Part shown: positions 1 through 6,690 of the stretch, piece after piece
Layout: the number at the start of each line of letters is the position of its first letter
How positions within the stretch are numbered: position 1 is the stretch's first letter
Assembly: GCA_934130355.1 (NCBI GenBank)
Contig: CAKOXV010000023.1
Span: 1 to 17,010, forward strand
Length of the DNA stretch: 17,010 bases
Direction: 5' to 3'
Source of the DNA: an uncultured Clostridia bacterium
GTDB taxonomy: Bacteria > Bacillota > Clostridia > TANB77 > CAG-508
Made by a program: the position numbers and the translations under genes
The notes under the pieces: generated by a model
Databases searched by the model: none
Told to the model about the DNA's origin: nothing
What the model saw: the letters and a program-made list of their open reading frames with translations, nothing else

Positions 1-39
1 TATTTTTATATTTTTTGTCTGTTGCTTGGTACATTTATT

Positions 40-68
40 ATCTTAACACTCTTGTCGTTTTTTGTCAA
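40..68 (-). promoter_or_regulatory. Sigma-A promoter firing out of the left edge
   Basis: On the minus strand a perfect -35 TTGACA (63-68) is followed after 17 nt by TAAGAT (40-45), which carries an extended -10 TG one base upstream. Transcription would start near position 33 and run left out of the window, so the gene it serves is not visible. The -10 hexamer matches only four of six consensus bases, but the -35, spacing and TG make this a credible vegetative promoter. It lies just beyond the ylmC stop. No clear hairpin terminator is visible in 69-109. Confidence 0.65.
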
Positions 69-109
69 TACATTTTTTAAACTTTTTTATATTTTTGTCG
101 TAATATTTT

Positions 110-346
110 TTACAATTCAACAAGTATCAAATCTTCTCCTATGCATTTTATTTTATCCCATGAAATTATTATATCATTATTATTAGAAAACAAACTCATA
201 AATTTGTTTGTTCCTCCTGGTACAATTATAGAAGTTATTCGTCCTGTTCCTAAATCAGCACATACATCTTGAACATATCCTAATCTTTTTCCATCTGTTA
301 TATTTATTACTTCTTTATGTTTAAAATCTAACCCTTTATCTCCCAT
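110..346 (-). CDS. ylmC: YlmC/YmxH-family PRC-barrel sporulation protein
   Basis: A 78-residue protein of the YlmC/YmxH family, small PRC-barrel-like proteins found in endospore formers and usually close to the sigE-sigG cluster. The N-terminal block KHKEVINITDGKRLGYVQDV and the following TGRITSIIVPGG are the family signature. The rest is a short beta-rich domain ending in LVEL. Length is typical. The ATG (344-346) has a strong AGGAGG (351-356) at normal spacing. No enzymatic function is known; the family is linked to sporulation only by distribution and context. It lies downstream of sigG but is cut off from it by a terminator at 419-449, so it probably has its own promoter (364-392). Confidence 0.85.
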   Translation of the reverse strand: MGDKGLDFKHKEVINITDGKRLGYVQDVCADLGTGRITSIIVPGGTNKFMSLFSNNNDIIISWDKIKCIGEDLILVEL

Positions 347-363
347 TAGAACCTCCTACTATT

Positions 364-392
364 TATTATATGTAGGAAATATAAATTTGGTT
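364..392 (-). promoter_or_regulatory. Candidate promoter of ylmC, sigma-K/E-like or sigma-A-like
   Basis: The minus strand reads AACC (389-392), a 16-nt spacer, then CATATAATA (364-372). This fits the mother-cell sigma-K pattern (mACm, N16, GMATAnnnTA) and partly sigma-E. The same bases contain TATAAT (365-370), but the hexamer 17 nt upstream (TAACCA) is a poor sigma-A -35. Matches this short occur by chance in A+T-rich DNA, so the assignment is tentative. Confidence 0.35.
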
Positions 393-418
393 ACTAGATT
401 TTTATATTTATATAGATA

Positions 419-449
419 AAAAAACTTTAGTAATAAGCTAAAGTTTTTT
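419..449 (-). terminator. Intrinsic terminator of sigG
   Basis: A 12-bp A+T-rich stem (419-430 with 438-449) with a 7-nt loop and a run of T on each side lies 16 nt past the sigG stop. The core is CTTTAG/CTAAAG. It separates sigG from ylmC and could work in both directions. Confidence 0.75.
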
Positions 450-464
450 GTTATAATCTATTTC

Positions 465-1238
465 CTATTTATAATATCTTTTTATGTGTTCTAATGCACT
501 TTTTTCTAGCCTTGAAACCTGTGCTTGTGATATTCCTATTTCTTCTGCCACTTCCATTTGTGTTCTTCCATCAAAATATCTTTTCTGAATAATTCTTTTT
601 TCTTTATCACTCAGTTTTTTAAGAGCTTCTGCTATTGTCATGTTTTCTGCCCAATTTTCATCACTGTTCTTAGAGTCTTTTACTTGATCCATTATATATA
701 TACTTTCTGATCCATCATTATAGATTGGTTCTTGTAATGAGACTGGATCTTGAATCGCATCTAAACTAAATGATATTTCTTCTTTTTCTACTCCTAATTC
801 TTTTGCTATTTCTTCTATTGTAGGTTCTCTTCCTTTTTCTTTGTTAAATTTATCTTTAAACTGAATTGTTTTATATGCTAGATCTCTTACAGATCGACTT
901 ACTCTTATACTATTATTATCTCTTAAGTATCTTCTTATTTCTCCAATTATCATTGGAACTGCATAAGTTGAAAATTGCACACCTAAATTTAAATCAAAAT
1001 TGTCTATTGATTTTATTAATCCTATACAGCCGATTTGAAATAAATCATCTGCATTTTCGCCTCTACCATAAAATCTTTGTATTACACTTAACACTAATCT
1101 TAAGTTACCTCTTATAAACTCTGTTCTTGCTTTTTCATCTCCCTGTTTTATCTTAATAAATAGTTCATCTTTTTCTTTATTTGTTAGTACTGGTAGTTTC
1201 GAGGTATTAACTCCACATATCTCTACCTTATTAATCAA
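465..1238 (-). CDS. sigG: RNA polymerase sigma factor SigG (forespore)
   Basis: This is the late forespore sigma factor, 257 residues, the normal length. The N-terminus NKVEICGVNTSKLPVL is almost diagnostic of SigG. Sigma region 2 spans about residues 36-108 (NLRLVLSVIQRF, DDLFQIGCIGLIKSIDNFD, FSTYAVPMIIGEIRRYLRDN), region 3 about 112-160 (IRVSRSVRDLAY) and region 4 about 205-256 (TQMEVAEEIGISQAQVSRLE helix-turn-helix). The start codon is TTG (1236-1238), chosen because the conserved N-terminus follows it directly and AGGGAGG (1247-1253) sits about 8 nt upstream. No in-frame ATG is present near it. The Shine-Dalgarno site lies inside a 17-bp hairpin that also serves as the carD terminator. 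No spoIIGA or sigE gene lies upstream, unlike the common spoIIGA-sigE-sigG order. Confidence 0.96.
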   Translation of the reverse strand: MINKVEICGVNTSKLPVLTNKEKDELFIKIKQGDEKARTEFIRGNLRLVLSVIQRFYGRGENADDLFQIGCIGLIKSIDNFDLNLGVQFSTYAVPMIIGEIRRYLRDNNSIRVSRSVRDLAYKTIQFKDKFNKEKGREPTIEEIAKELGVEKEEISFSLDAIQDPVSLQEPIYNDGSESIYIMDQVKDSKNSDENWAENMTIAEALKKLSDKEKRIIQKRYFDGRTQMEVAEEIGISQAQVSRLEKSALEHIKRYYK

Positions 1239-1240
1239 AT

Positions 1241-1286
1241 AAAAAACCTCCCTTTGGTTTAAATTATTTCCAAAAGGAAGTTTTTT
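1241..1286 (-). terminator. carD terminator hairpin that encloses the sigG ribosome-binding site
   Basis: Arms 1241-1257 and 1270-1286 form a 17-bp stem as minus-strand RNA, with two G-U pairs and a 12-nt loop. The 3' arm ends in six T, so it looks like an intrinsic terminator 19 nt after the carD stop. The same 3' arm contains the sigG Shine-Dalgarno sequence AGGGAGG (1247-1253). A read-through transcript from carD would therefore have its sigG ribosome-binding site paired. Confidence 0.7.
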
Positions 1287-1305
1287 ATTCTTTTACTTAT
1301 TTATT

Positions 1306-1875
1306 TTATAATTTTGTTCCATCTTCAAATGGTATAAATTTATTTACAATATTTTCTGTAGATACTTCTAAATTTGTATCTGTTTTGAACATTGTAAATG
1401 ATGTATTTATTTTTGTATCAACTAATGTTTCTACTTCATCTTGTGTTGCATGTTCTGCTAAGACTAGTTCACTTACAAGTATTTGTTTTGCATTATGTAG
1501 CATTTTCTTTTCACCTGTTGATAATCCTTTTTCTTTTTGTTTGAAACTTAAGTTTCTTACCACATCCGCTATCTCATAAATGTTTCCACTTTTCATTTTA
1601 TCCATATTGTCTCTATAACGTTTGTTCCAATTTTTTTCCATCTCTGTTTCATCTTGTTCAAGTACATTTATTACTTTTTCTGCTTCTGCTTTATCTATTA
1701 CATTTCTAATACCATGTTGTTCTGCTGTTGATGTTGGAACCATTACTTTTACTTCACCAGGCATTTTCAATATATAATATGATTGTTTTTCCCCTAATAC
1801 TTCTTTTTCTTCTATTGAATCTATAACCCCTGCGCCATGCATTGGATATACTACTTTATCTCCTACATTATACAT
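1306..1875 (-). CDS. CarD/CdnL-family transcription regulator
   Basis: A 189-residue CarD-family protein. Members bind the beta subunit of RNA polymerase and stabilise the open promoter complex. The N-terminal Tudor-like RNA-polymerase-interacting domain is clear: MYNVGDKVVYPMHGAGVID, then ILKMPGEVKVMVP. A helical C-terminal DNA-binding region follows (NWNKRYRDNMDKMKSG, VVRNLSFKQKEKGLSTGEKKML, LVSELVLAE). An in-frame start 13 codons earlier exists, but the family begins at MYNVGDKV and this ATG (1873-1875) has AAAGGAGTGA just upstream, so I place the start here. It has a good sigma-A promoter at 1945-1973. The gene lies just upstream of sigG, separated by the hairpin at 1241-1286. Which promoters it controls cannot be read from the sequence. 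Confidence 0.92.
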   Translation of the reverse strand: MYNVGDKVVYPMHGAGVIDSIEEKEVLGEKQSYYILKMPGEVKVMVPTSTAEQHGIRNVIDKAEAEKVINVLEQDETEMEKNWNKRYRDNMDKMKSGNIYEIADVVRNLSFKQKEKGLSTGEKKMLHNAKQILVSELVLAEHATQDEVETLVDTKINTSFTMFKTDTNLEVSTENIVNKFIPFEDGTKL

Positions 1876-1944
1876 GCAAGTCACTCCTTTCAGTCTTTGA
1901 TATTTGGTATTCAATCATAATCTCTTATTGTCTCAACCATTTCT

Positions 1945-1973
1945 ATTATACTACAAAAAATGGCAAAAGTCAA
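1945..1973 (-). promoter_or_regulatory. Sigma-A promoter of the carD-like gene
   Basis: TTGACT (1968-1973), a 17-nt spacer and a perfect TATAAT (1945-1950) on the minus strand. The -35 element begins in the stem and continues into the loop of the dUTPase terminator at 1955-1990, and the spacer overlaps the rest of that stem, so the two signals are interleaved. Confidence 0.8.
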
Positions 1974-1990
1974 AGCTTTTACCATTTTTT
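1955..1990 (-). terminator. Intrinsic terminator of the dUTPase gene
   Basis: A 15-bp stem (1955-1969 with 1976-1990, one G-U pair on the minus strand) with a 6-nt loop. Its 3' arm ends TGCCATTTTTT, giving a U tract. It lies 23 nt past the dUTPase stop. Confidence 0.8.
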
Positions 1991-2012
1991 TTATTTTTTT
2001 CCATATTAAGTG

Positions 2013-2474
2013 CTACTTATTAGTTGACCCAAATCCACCTGTTCTTTCTCCTTTAGCCTCATCATTGTCTGCTACTAAAAAAGGCATAAATATTGCTTGT
2101 CCTATGCAGTCACCTTTTTTTATTTCAACATCTTCATCTTTTATATTATAGAATGCAAACATTACATGTCCATCATTATCTGGATTTTCATAATAATCTT
2201 TGTCTATAATTCCTACACTATTTGCAAGAATTAATCCTTTTTTTCCTGGATTAGAACTTCTATTTGCTAACATTAAATATTCATTTTCTTGCATATATGT
2301 CTTTAATCCTGTTTTTACCAATGTTGGTTTCATTCCTGGTTTAAATGCTGGAACAATTGTGTCTTCAGCAGCTTCTATATCATAACCTGCTGAATATCTT
2401 GTTTTTCTTTCTGGTAAATTGATTTTTTTATCTTCAAAACCTTTTGCTATTTCAAATCCTCTTATTTTTTTCAT
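2013..2474 (-). CDS. dut: dUTP diphosphatase (trimeric dUTPase fold)
   Basis: Hydrolyses dUTP to dUMP and pyrophosphate, keeping uracil out of DNA and supplying dUMP for dTMP synthesis. At 153 residues it has the usual length. The five dUTPase motifs are visible in order: SAGYDIEAAED (28-38), NRSSNPGKKG (71-80), GIIDKDYYENP (88-98), KKGDCIGQAIFMPF (119-132) and the C-terminal flap RTGGFGSTNK (144-153). Motif 2 reads NRSSNPGKKG where many bacterial enzymes have PRSG, and the motif 3 and 4 spacing fits a clostridial or phage-like subgroup. The ATG has AAAGGATG upstream. It has its own terminator, and no promoter was clear upstream. dCTP-deaminase-family relatives share the fold, but the complete flap motif favours dUTPase. 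Confidence 0.92.
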   Translation of the reverse strand: MKKIRGFEIAKGFEDKKINLPERKTRYSAGYDIEAAEDTIVPAFKPGMKPTLVKTGLKTYMQENEYLMLANRSSNPGKKGLILANSVGIIDKDYYENPDNDGHVMFAFYNIKDEDVEIKKGDCIGQAIFMPFLVADNDEAKGERTGGFGSTNK

Positions 2475-2575
2475 ATTTCTTCATCCTTTCTTTGCTTTTT
2501 CTATTTTTTCATATTCTTCTACAAAAGTCAACAAGTTTTTTCAAAAACTGTTTTCCATTTCTACTACAAAGAATT

Positions 2576-2612
2576 AACCCTTATTATTAGTTTTGTTCTA
2601 ATAATAAGGGTT
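2576..2612 (-). terminator. Hairpin after the envelope-protein gene, terminator-like
   Basis: A perfect 15-bp inverted repeat (2576-2590 and 2598-2612) with a 7-nt loop, 22 nt past the stop of the 2635-3189 gene. The following U tract on the minus strand is weak (AATTCTTT), so termination may be partial or the hairpin may protect the RNA 3' end. Confidence 0.6.
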
Positions 2613-2634
2613 GAATTTATGAATTATATTCTTG

Positions 2635-3189
2635 TTATTTACTTCCAGTTACAGTAACCATTCCTGAGCTACTTGCGCTTATTGCATATTCTCCAGCATT
2701 TGAATAACTAAATAGTGAGCTTTTTAATGTTTGTGCAGCTGTGCTGTTTTCATTTCTTACACTTACATATATTAAATCTCCTTCTTTTAAATACATTGTG
2801 TCTGCTGTTGTTGAAACTGGTGTTGATCCTACTTTAACTCCAATTTGATTTAAAATTTGTGTTGTGTATTCAACATAGTATACATTTTCACCTATTTTTG
2901 TATAATTAGCTTGTGCTGTTTTCTTTCCTGGGTTTTCATCTAAATGATCAATTTCTAATTCAATTTCATAAGTATTACCTGTTGCAGCTAATCTATTTTC
3001 TAAATTCTGATATGCTGCTTGTGTTAATTTTCCTGTATTTTTTACTTCTGTTACAAATTCTTCAACTATTAATTTTACATTTTCAGATGCAACATTATCA
3101 TTTCTTCCTGTTAGTGTCATAAGTGGTACAACAAATATTAATGTTGCTGCTACGAATATTGCTATAATTGTAGATGTTGTGTTTTGCAT
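2635..3189 (-). CDS. Single-helix membrane-anchored protein, pseudopilin-like
   Basis: A 184-residue protein not recognised with certainty. Residues about 7-26 (TIIAIFVAATLIFVVPLMTL) form one N-terminal hydrophobic helix without a lipobox. The rest is predicted outside the cell and rich in Thr, Ser and Asn. The stretch FVTEVKNTGKLTQAAYQNLE followed by LAATGNTYEIELEIDH resembles small pilin-like proteins found near Tad or type II secretion loci in Clostridia; this is recalled resemblance, not a search result. An in-frame GTG three codons earlier overlaps the Shine-Dalgarno site, so the ATG at 3187-3189, 8 nt after AAAGGAG, is the better start. It lies 41 nt after comF and is probably co-transcribed with it. 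Confidence 0.6.
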   Translation of the reverse strand: MQNTTSTIIAIFVAATLIFVVPLMTLTGRNDNVASENVKLIVEEFVTEVKNTGKLTQAAYQNLENRLAATGNTYEIELEIDHLDENPGKKTAQANYTKIGENVYYVEYTTQILNQIGVKVGSTPVSTTADTMYLKEGDLIYVSVRNENSTAAQTLKSSLFSYSNAGEYAISASSSGMVTVTGSK

Positions 3190-3230
3190 AATTTTCACTC
3201 CTTTTCAATATTTATTACTATTTAATGTAT

Positions 3231-3896
3231 TTAGTCTTTTGCAATTGTTAATATTCCAATGTTATTTCTTTGGCATCCTTCTTGAATTAGAATTCTTGCA
3301 CATTCATTTACAGTATTACCTGTTGTGTAAATATCGTCTATTATTAATATCTTCTTATTATGTATCTGATTAGCATTGCAAACTTTATACGCACCTTTTG
3401 CATTTTCTTTTCTCTGTTCCTTGTTTAATGAACTTTGAGGCACTGTGTTTTTGGTTTTAAATAATATATTTTTTGATATTGGTACATCAATAATTTTTGA
3501 TATTTCTTTTCCAATAAGGACACTTTGATTGTAACCTCTATCCTTTTTTCTTTGCTTACTTATCGGTATTATAATTATTATATCATACTTTTTTAAATTT
3601 ACAAAACTTTTTTGCATATTTTTTAGAAAATATGTAATCGTTTTGTATATATATGGTTTTTCTTTAAATTTTAATGCTAAAATTTGTTCTCTTATTAAAG
3701 TTTCATATTTAAAAAAGTAACTATGCTCTATAAAGTTTTTGTTTAAATCTTCTTTATAATCATCTATTTGATAATTATATTCTTTTTCTAATTTACATTT
3801 ACACTTGTTACATAAAGGTTTAGAGTCTAGTTTTCCACAAATTCCACACACTGGTGGATATATTAAGTCTATGATTTTTTCAAGTATGTTTATCAC
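3231..3896 (-). CDS. comF: ComF-family phosphoribosyltransferase-like protein
   Basis: ComF-family proteins support uptake of single-stranded DNA during transformation in Bacillus and are widespread in other bacteria. From the GTG at 3894-3896 the protein has 221 residues. It has an N-terminal zinc ribbon (CGIC at about 17-20, CNKC at about 29-32), the conserved RGYNQS (about 120-125) and the PRPP-binding loop ILIIDDIYTTGNT (about 183-195). A longer reading frame extends to 3950, but those upstream codons overlap the -10 box and predicted transcription start (3939-3967), so they are probably not in the mRNA. The start remains uncertain: AAGGAG (3896-3901) overlaps the GTG, and the codon 8 nt after it is ATA (3885-3887). 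No comFA helicase is adjacent. Confidence 0.88.
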   Translation of the reverse strand: MINILEKIIDLIYPPVCGICGKLDSKPLCNKCKCKLEKEYNYQIDDYKEDLNKNFIEHSYFFKYETLIREQILALKFKEKPYIYKTITYFLKNMQKSFVNLKKYDIIIIIPISKQRKKDRGYNQSVLIGKEISKIIDVPISKNILFKTKNTVPQSSLNKEQRKENAKGAYKVCNANQIHNKKILIIDDIYTTGNTVNECARILIQEGCQRNNIGILTIAKD

Positions 3897-3938
3897 TCCT
3901 TCTTGCCTTTTCCTTTTGCCTTTAACTATCCCCATATA

Positions 3939-3967
3939 TTTATACCACAAAATAACAATAATTGCAA
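3939..3967 (-). promoter_or_regulatory. Sigma-A promoter of comF
   Basis: TTGCAA (3962-3967), a 17-nt spacer and TATAAA (3939-3944) with an extended -10 TG one base upstream. The predicted start is near 3932, giving a leader of about 35 nt to the likely comF start. Its -35 lies back to back with that of the tRNA-Leu promoter, 26 bp away. Confidence 0.7.
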
Positions 3968-3993
3968 ATATTTATATTTTTTTATTTTTTCTA

Positions 3994-4022
3994 TTGACAA
4001 ACCTTAATAAAGATATTATAAT
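3994..4022 (+). promoter_or_regulatory. Consensus sigma-A promoter of tRNA-Leu
   Basis: Perfect TTGACA (3994-3999), a 17-nt spacer and a perfect TATAAT (4017-4022). The predicted start near 4029 lies about 29 nt before the mature tRNA. Full consensus is expected for a stable-RNA gene. Confidence 0.92.
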
Positions 4023-4057
4023 AGTCATTGTCGTAAGACATTGCCAGACTTATACAT

Positions 4058-4145
4058 GCAGATGTGGCGGAACTGGCAGACGCACAGGACTTAAAATCCT
4101 GCGGTTGAATAAACCGTGCCGGTTCGATTCCGGCCATCTGCACCA
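4058..4145 (+). tRNA. tRNA-Leu (anticodon UAA)
   Basis: An 88-nt class II tRNA including an encoded CCA. The acceptor arms GCAGATG and CATCTGC pair, the anticodon stem CAGGA/TCCTG holds loop CTTAAAA with anticodon TAA (4092-4094), a long variable arm follows (GCGGTTGAATAAACCGT), and the T arm contains GGTTCGATTCC. It reads UUA, a very common Leu codon in this A+T-rich DNA. It has its own consensus promoter and terminator. Confidence 0.97.
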
Positions 4146-4146
4146 A

Positions 4147-4187
4147 AATACAGGTTAGAAATTTAATTTCTAATCTGTATTTTTTTG
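4147..4187 (+). terminator. Intrinsic terminator of tRNA-Leu
   Basis: A 16-bp stem (4147-4162 with 4166-4181, one G-U pair) with a 3-nt loop, followed by a T run, starting 2 nt after the CCA end. Confidence 0.88.
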
Positions 4188-4248
4188 CATATATTTATCT
4201 TCACTTTTTAATTGCTTAATGTAAAGAAACAATTTTAAAGAAATTAAA

Positions 4249-4277
4249 TTGACTTTTACAATCAATAATGTTATAAA
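4249..4277 (+). promoter_or_regulatory. Sigma-A promoter of the metallopeptidase-like gene
   Basis: TTGACT (4249-4254), a 17-nt spacer and TATAAA (4272-4277). The start near 4284 gives a leader of about 30 nt to the ATG at 4314. Confidence 0.72.
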
Positions 4278-4313
4278 GAATATAGAATAATACACTTATG
4301 ATAAGGAGTAAAT

Positions 4314-5783
4314 ATGAAAACTAAAGAACAGCGATATAATGAATTATATAGTAGTGGATTAGTAGATGGGATTAAAAAATTATTTGCTAATAGAAATGAC
4401 ATTAGTGAAGATTACTATGTTTTAATGGCTGATTATATAGATTCTATGAATGAAATAAAAAATGAAATGTTAATAAATCCTACAGAAATAGCAAGAAAGA
4501 TGCCTAGACTTGTAAAAAGCATACAAGAATCAAATTTAGGTGGAATTTATGGAAGAACTGATGATAACAGAATACAAATGGAACAATCTCTTAGTTACGA
4601 AGATAAAAAGCTATATTTTTTTCATGAATTAACACATGCCTTACAAACTTCTCATGAAAATGGTAGAGAGCAATGTGGATTCTATAATGGACATGATGGA
4701 ATGTTTCTTACAGAAGGAGCAACTCAATATACTGCTGAAATATTATATAATATTTCTAATGGCACAAGTTTAGAATATAGAAATCAACCTAGAACAGTAC
4801 GAGGTGCAAACAATAGGACTCCATATAGTCCATTAAGTGAATATCAGTATAATGGAAATATCTTAGATTTATTAGCTAAAAGTATGGATTTACCTTTAAT
4901 TCAAGTTTTATCTTTAGCATACAAAAAAGATGGTAGAGAAACTTTAAAAAACATATACGAAAGTATGGAAGGTAATCAAGGTAAATTTGATGAATTAATG
5001 CAAAACTTAGAGCAAATCTATTCAATAGACAAATTAGTTATTTATGGATATAGTGAACATCTACAAAGTCCAACCCCACAATTATTTAATATGGCAAATG
5101 ATACTCATACACCTTTTATGGCAAATTTTGATACATATTATGAACTTATGAATAAAACTGAAAGAGAACTAGTTGCAACATATATGGAAAATCATGATAC
5201 AGAGTATGTTTTACAAAACTATAATGAAATTGCTCAATTTTTAACTACTCCTGAATTGAAAAATAACTTCTTAGCAGCTATTCAAGCGCTAAGTCAAGAT
5301 GTAGAACAAGGTAACAGAAATAGAATTAACACATTTCAAACTGCAGAAGCACCACAATTTGAAATGCCAGAAGGTTGTTATATTAATGAATTTGGTGAAA
5401 TAATTAGGCCTGCAAGAGAAGAAAAGCAAGAACAAGTTCAAGCAGATAATGATATACATCCACAGCCAAATGAAAATAAATTAACCTTAAAGCAAAAAGT
5501 AGCACAATTTTTACAAAAAAATAATTTATTTATGAATCTATCATTTGTTGACAAATTTGTTCATAAACAATTAGATATATTACCATCACCAGTGGAAACA
5601 CCAAGAGAAACAAATACAGTAACATCAAACAGAACAAGAGAGAATTTTATAAACCAATTAACAAATTTGGGAGCATATAGAAATCTACCTCCAGTTCGAA
5701 GAATGTCTGATCCAGAAAGAATGGAACAAATGAGAAGAAAAATAGAACAAAATCAACATTCAAATGAAGAAAGTCTTAGGTAG
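4314..5783 (+). CDS. Putative zinc metallopeptidase (HExxH), unassigned family
   Basis: A 489-residue protein with no signal peptide and no membrane helix, so probably cytoplasmic. Residues 101-113 read YFFHELTHALQTS, with HELTH at 104-108 as an HExxH zinc motif. Glu134 in LTEGATQYTAEI, 26 residues further on, could be the third ligand, as in gluzincins. The C-terminal part (about 350-489) is Gln-, Glu- and Pro-rich and low in complexity, perhaps a flexible tail. I do not recognise the family or a substrate. The ATG has AAGGAG (4303-4308) at good spacing and a promoter at 4249-4277. It is the only plus-strand protein gene between the left edge and 15948. The stop codon sits inside the terminator hairpin. 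The reading as a peptidase rests on the motif alone. Confidence 0.65.
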   Translation: MKTKEQRYNELYSSGLVDGIKKLFANRNDISEDYYVLMADYIDSMNEIKNEMLINPTEIARKMPRLVKSIQESNLGGIYGRTDDNRIQMEQSLSYEDKKLYFFHELTHALQTSHENGREQCGFYNGHDGMFLTEGATQYTAEILYNISNGTSLEYRNQPRTVRGANNRTPYSPLSEYQYNGNILDLLAKSMDLPLIQVLSLAYKKDGRETLKNIYESMEGNQGKFDELMQNLEQIYSIDKLVIYGYSEHLQSPTPQLFNMANDTHTPFMANFDTYYELMNKTERELVATYMENHDTEYVLQNYNEIAQFLTTPELKNNFLAAIQALSQDVEQGNRNRINTFQTAEAPQFEMPEGCYINEFGEIIRPAREEKQEQVQADNDIHPQPNENKLTLKQKVAQFLQKNNLFMNLSFVDKFVHKQLDILPSPVETPRETNTVTSNRTRENFINQLTNLGAYRNLPPVRRMSDPERMEQMRRKIEQNQHSNEESLR

Positions 5784-5805
5784 TATTAACTACCTAAGAC
5801 TTTTT
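5770..5805. terminator. Bidirectional terminator between convergent genes (copy A)
   Basis: A perfect 15-bp stem (5770-5784 with 5789-5803) with a 4-nt loop and a T run on the plus strand. It contains the metallopeptidase stop codon and lies 24 nt past the stop of the minus-strand gene at 5829. A near-identical hairpin at 6778-6811 follows the next paralogue, so it belongs to the duplicated unit. Confidence 0.8.
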
Positions 5806-5828
5806 AATTAGCACATAGTCATGGTCTA

Positions 5829-6659
5829 TTATATTACGTTCAAGTACAAAAACATTACTTCATAAATATCAGTAAATTCAAGACCGCTAATACTATATAC
5901 ATCAATAGTTCTGAGTCCTTCAGATATACAAAGCTGTTTCTGTCCCACTCTAAATTCTGCAATTTTTCCCCAGTCTTTTCGAATTGGATATAGTTCTTCT
6001 ATAAATTCTTCCAGCTTGGAAATCACTTCAAGATTTCCCAAAATAATTTCATTGGTAACATCCCAACTACCATATCGGAAAATTCTTTCTTTAATTCTTC
6101 TTACTTGTCCAAGTGTTCGAATTTCTTCAATTTCACTTATATCCATACCTACTGGAATTTGGCTTTTAGGAATTGTAATTCCAAATCCTTTTTTAATTAA
6201 AAGTGCATCCTTAAAATCAAGCTTATCAACTATTTTACATATTAATTTGATATTTATGCTTTCATCTGGAAGATCCTTCAATTGATTATATGCATTTTGT
6301 AATATTGCATATTTATCAAAAGCGTATTCAGGATTTACATCTACAACAGCCATATTATCTTTTTCGAAAAACATTTTAGGACCATTTTGAAAAATAACTA
6401 AGAAAAACAGTAAATACCTTATGATTTCAATATCATCAATATTCACATCCCTTTTGTCAACCTTCTTGAGTAAGTTTGAAACCGTTTTCTTAAAATCTTT
6501 ATCATACATATGACCTAATCTTAAGAATCTTCTTATTACTGTAGTAATATTTATTCCTCCATTCGTTCTTGAGCCTCCAATTTGTGCTAAGTTTTCTGCT
6601 AAATATTCCAAATTTTCTGGAATACAAGCATGGGTCTGTTTTTTACCCAATTTTTTCAT
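5829..6659 (-). CDS. Unknown protein, short paralogue of the 6827-7858 gene
   Basis: A 276-residue protein of unknown function without signal peptide or clear membrane helix. It matches the neighbouring 343-residue protein along its length, for instance MKKLGKKQT at the start, KRDVNIDDIEIIRYLLFFLV, KKGFGITIPKSQIP, VRRIKERIF and FTDIYEVMFLYL at the end. It lacks about 54 residues present in copy B: 33 lost at a 9-bp repeat and about 21 more beside it. The reading frame is intact, so it may still be expressed. The start is uncertain. The ATG at 6657-6659 touches its AGAAAGG, while a TTG three codons later (6648-6650) is well spaced from it. An upstream ATG (6676-6678) that is in frame in copy B is out of frame here. 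Confidence 0.6.
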   Translation of the reverse strand: MKKLGKKQTHACIPENLEYLAENLAQIGGSRTNGGINITTVIRRFLRLGHMYDKDFKKTVSNLLKKVDKRDVNIDDIEIIRYLLFFLVIFQNGPKMFFEKDNMAVVDVNPEYAFDKYAILQNAYNQLKDLPDESINIKLICKIVDKLDFKDALLIKKGFGITIPKSQIPVGMDISEIEEIRTLGQVRRIKERIFRYGSWDVTNEIILGNLEVISKLEEFIEELYPIRKDWGKIAEFRVGQKQLCISEGLRTIDVYSISGLEFTDIYEVMFLYLNVI

Positions 6660-6690
6660 CCTTTCTGCTATTTAGCATTAGTACCTATAT

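Noticed and set aside
3805..4158. Open frame on the plus strand that runs through tRNA-Leu
   Set aside because: It is antisense to comF and translates the tRNA; it has no ribosome-binding site or family signature.
5829..6659. Pseudogene call for the short paralogue
   Set aside because: Both deletions keep the frame and the promoter, terminator and conserved C-terminal part are intact.
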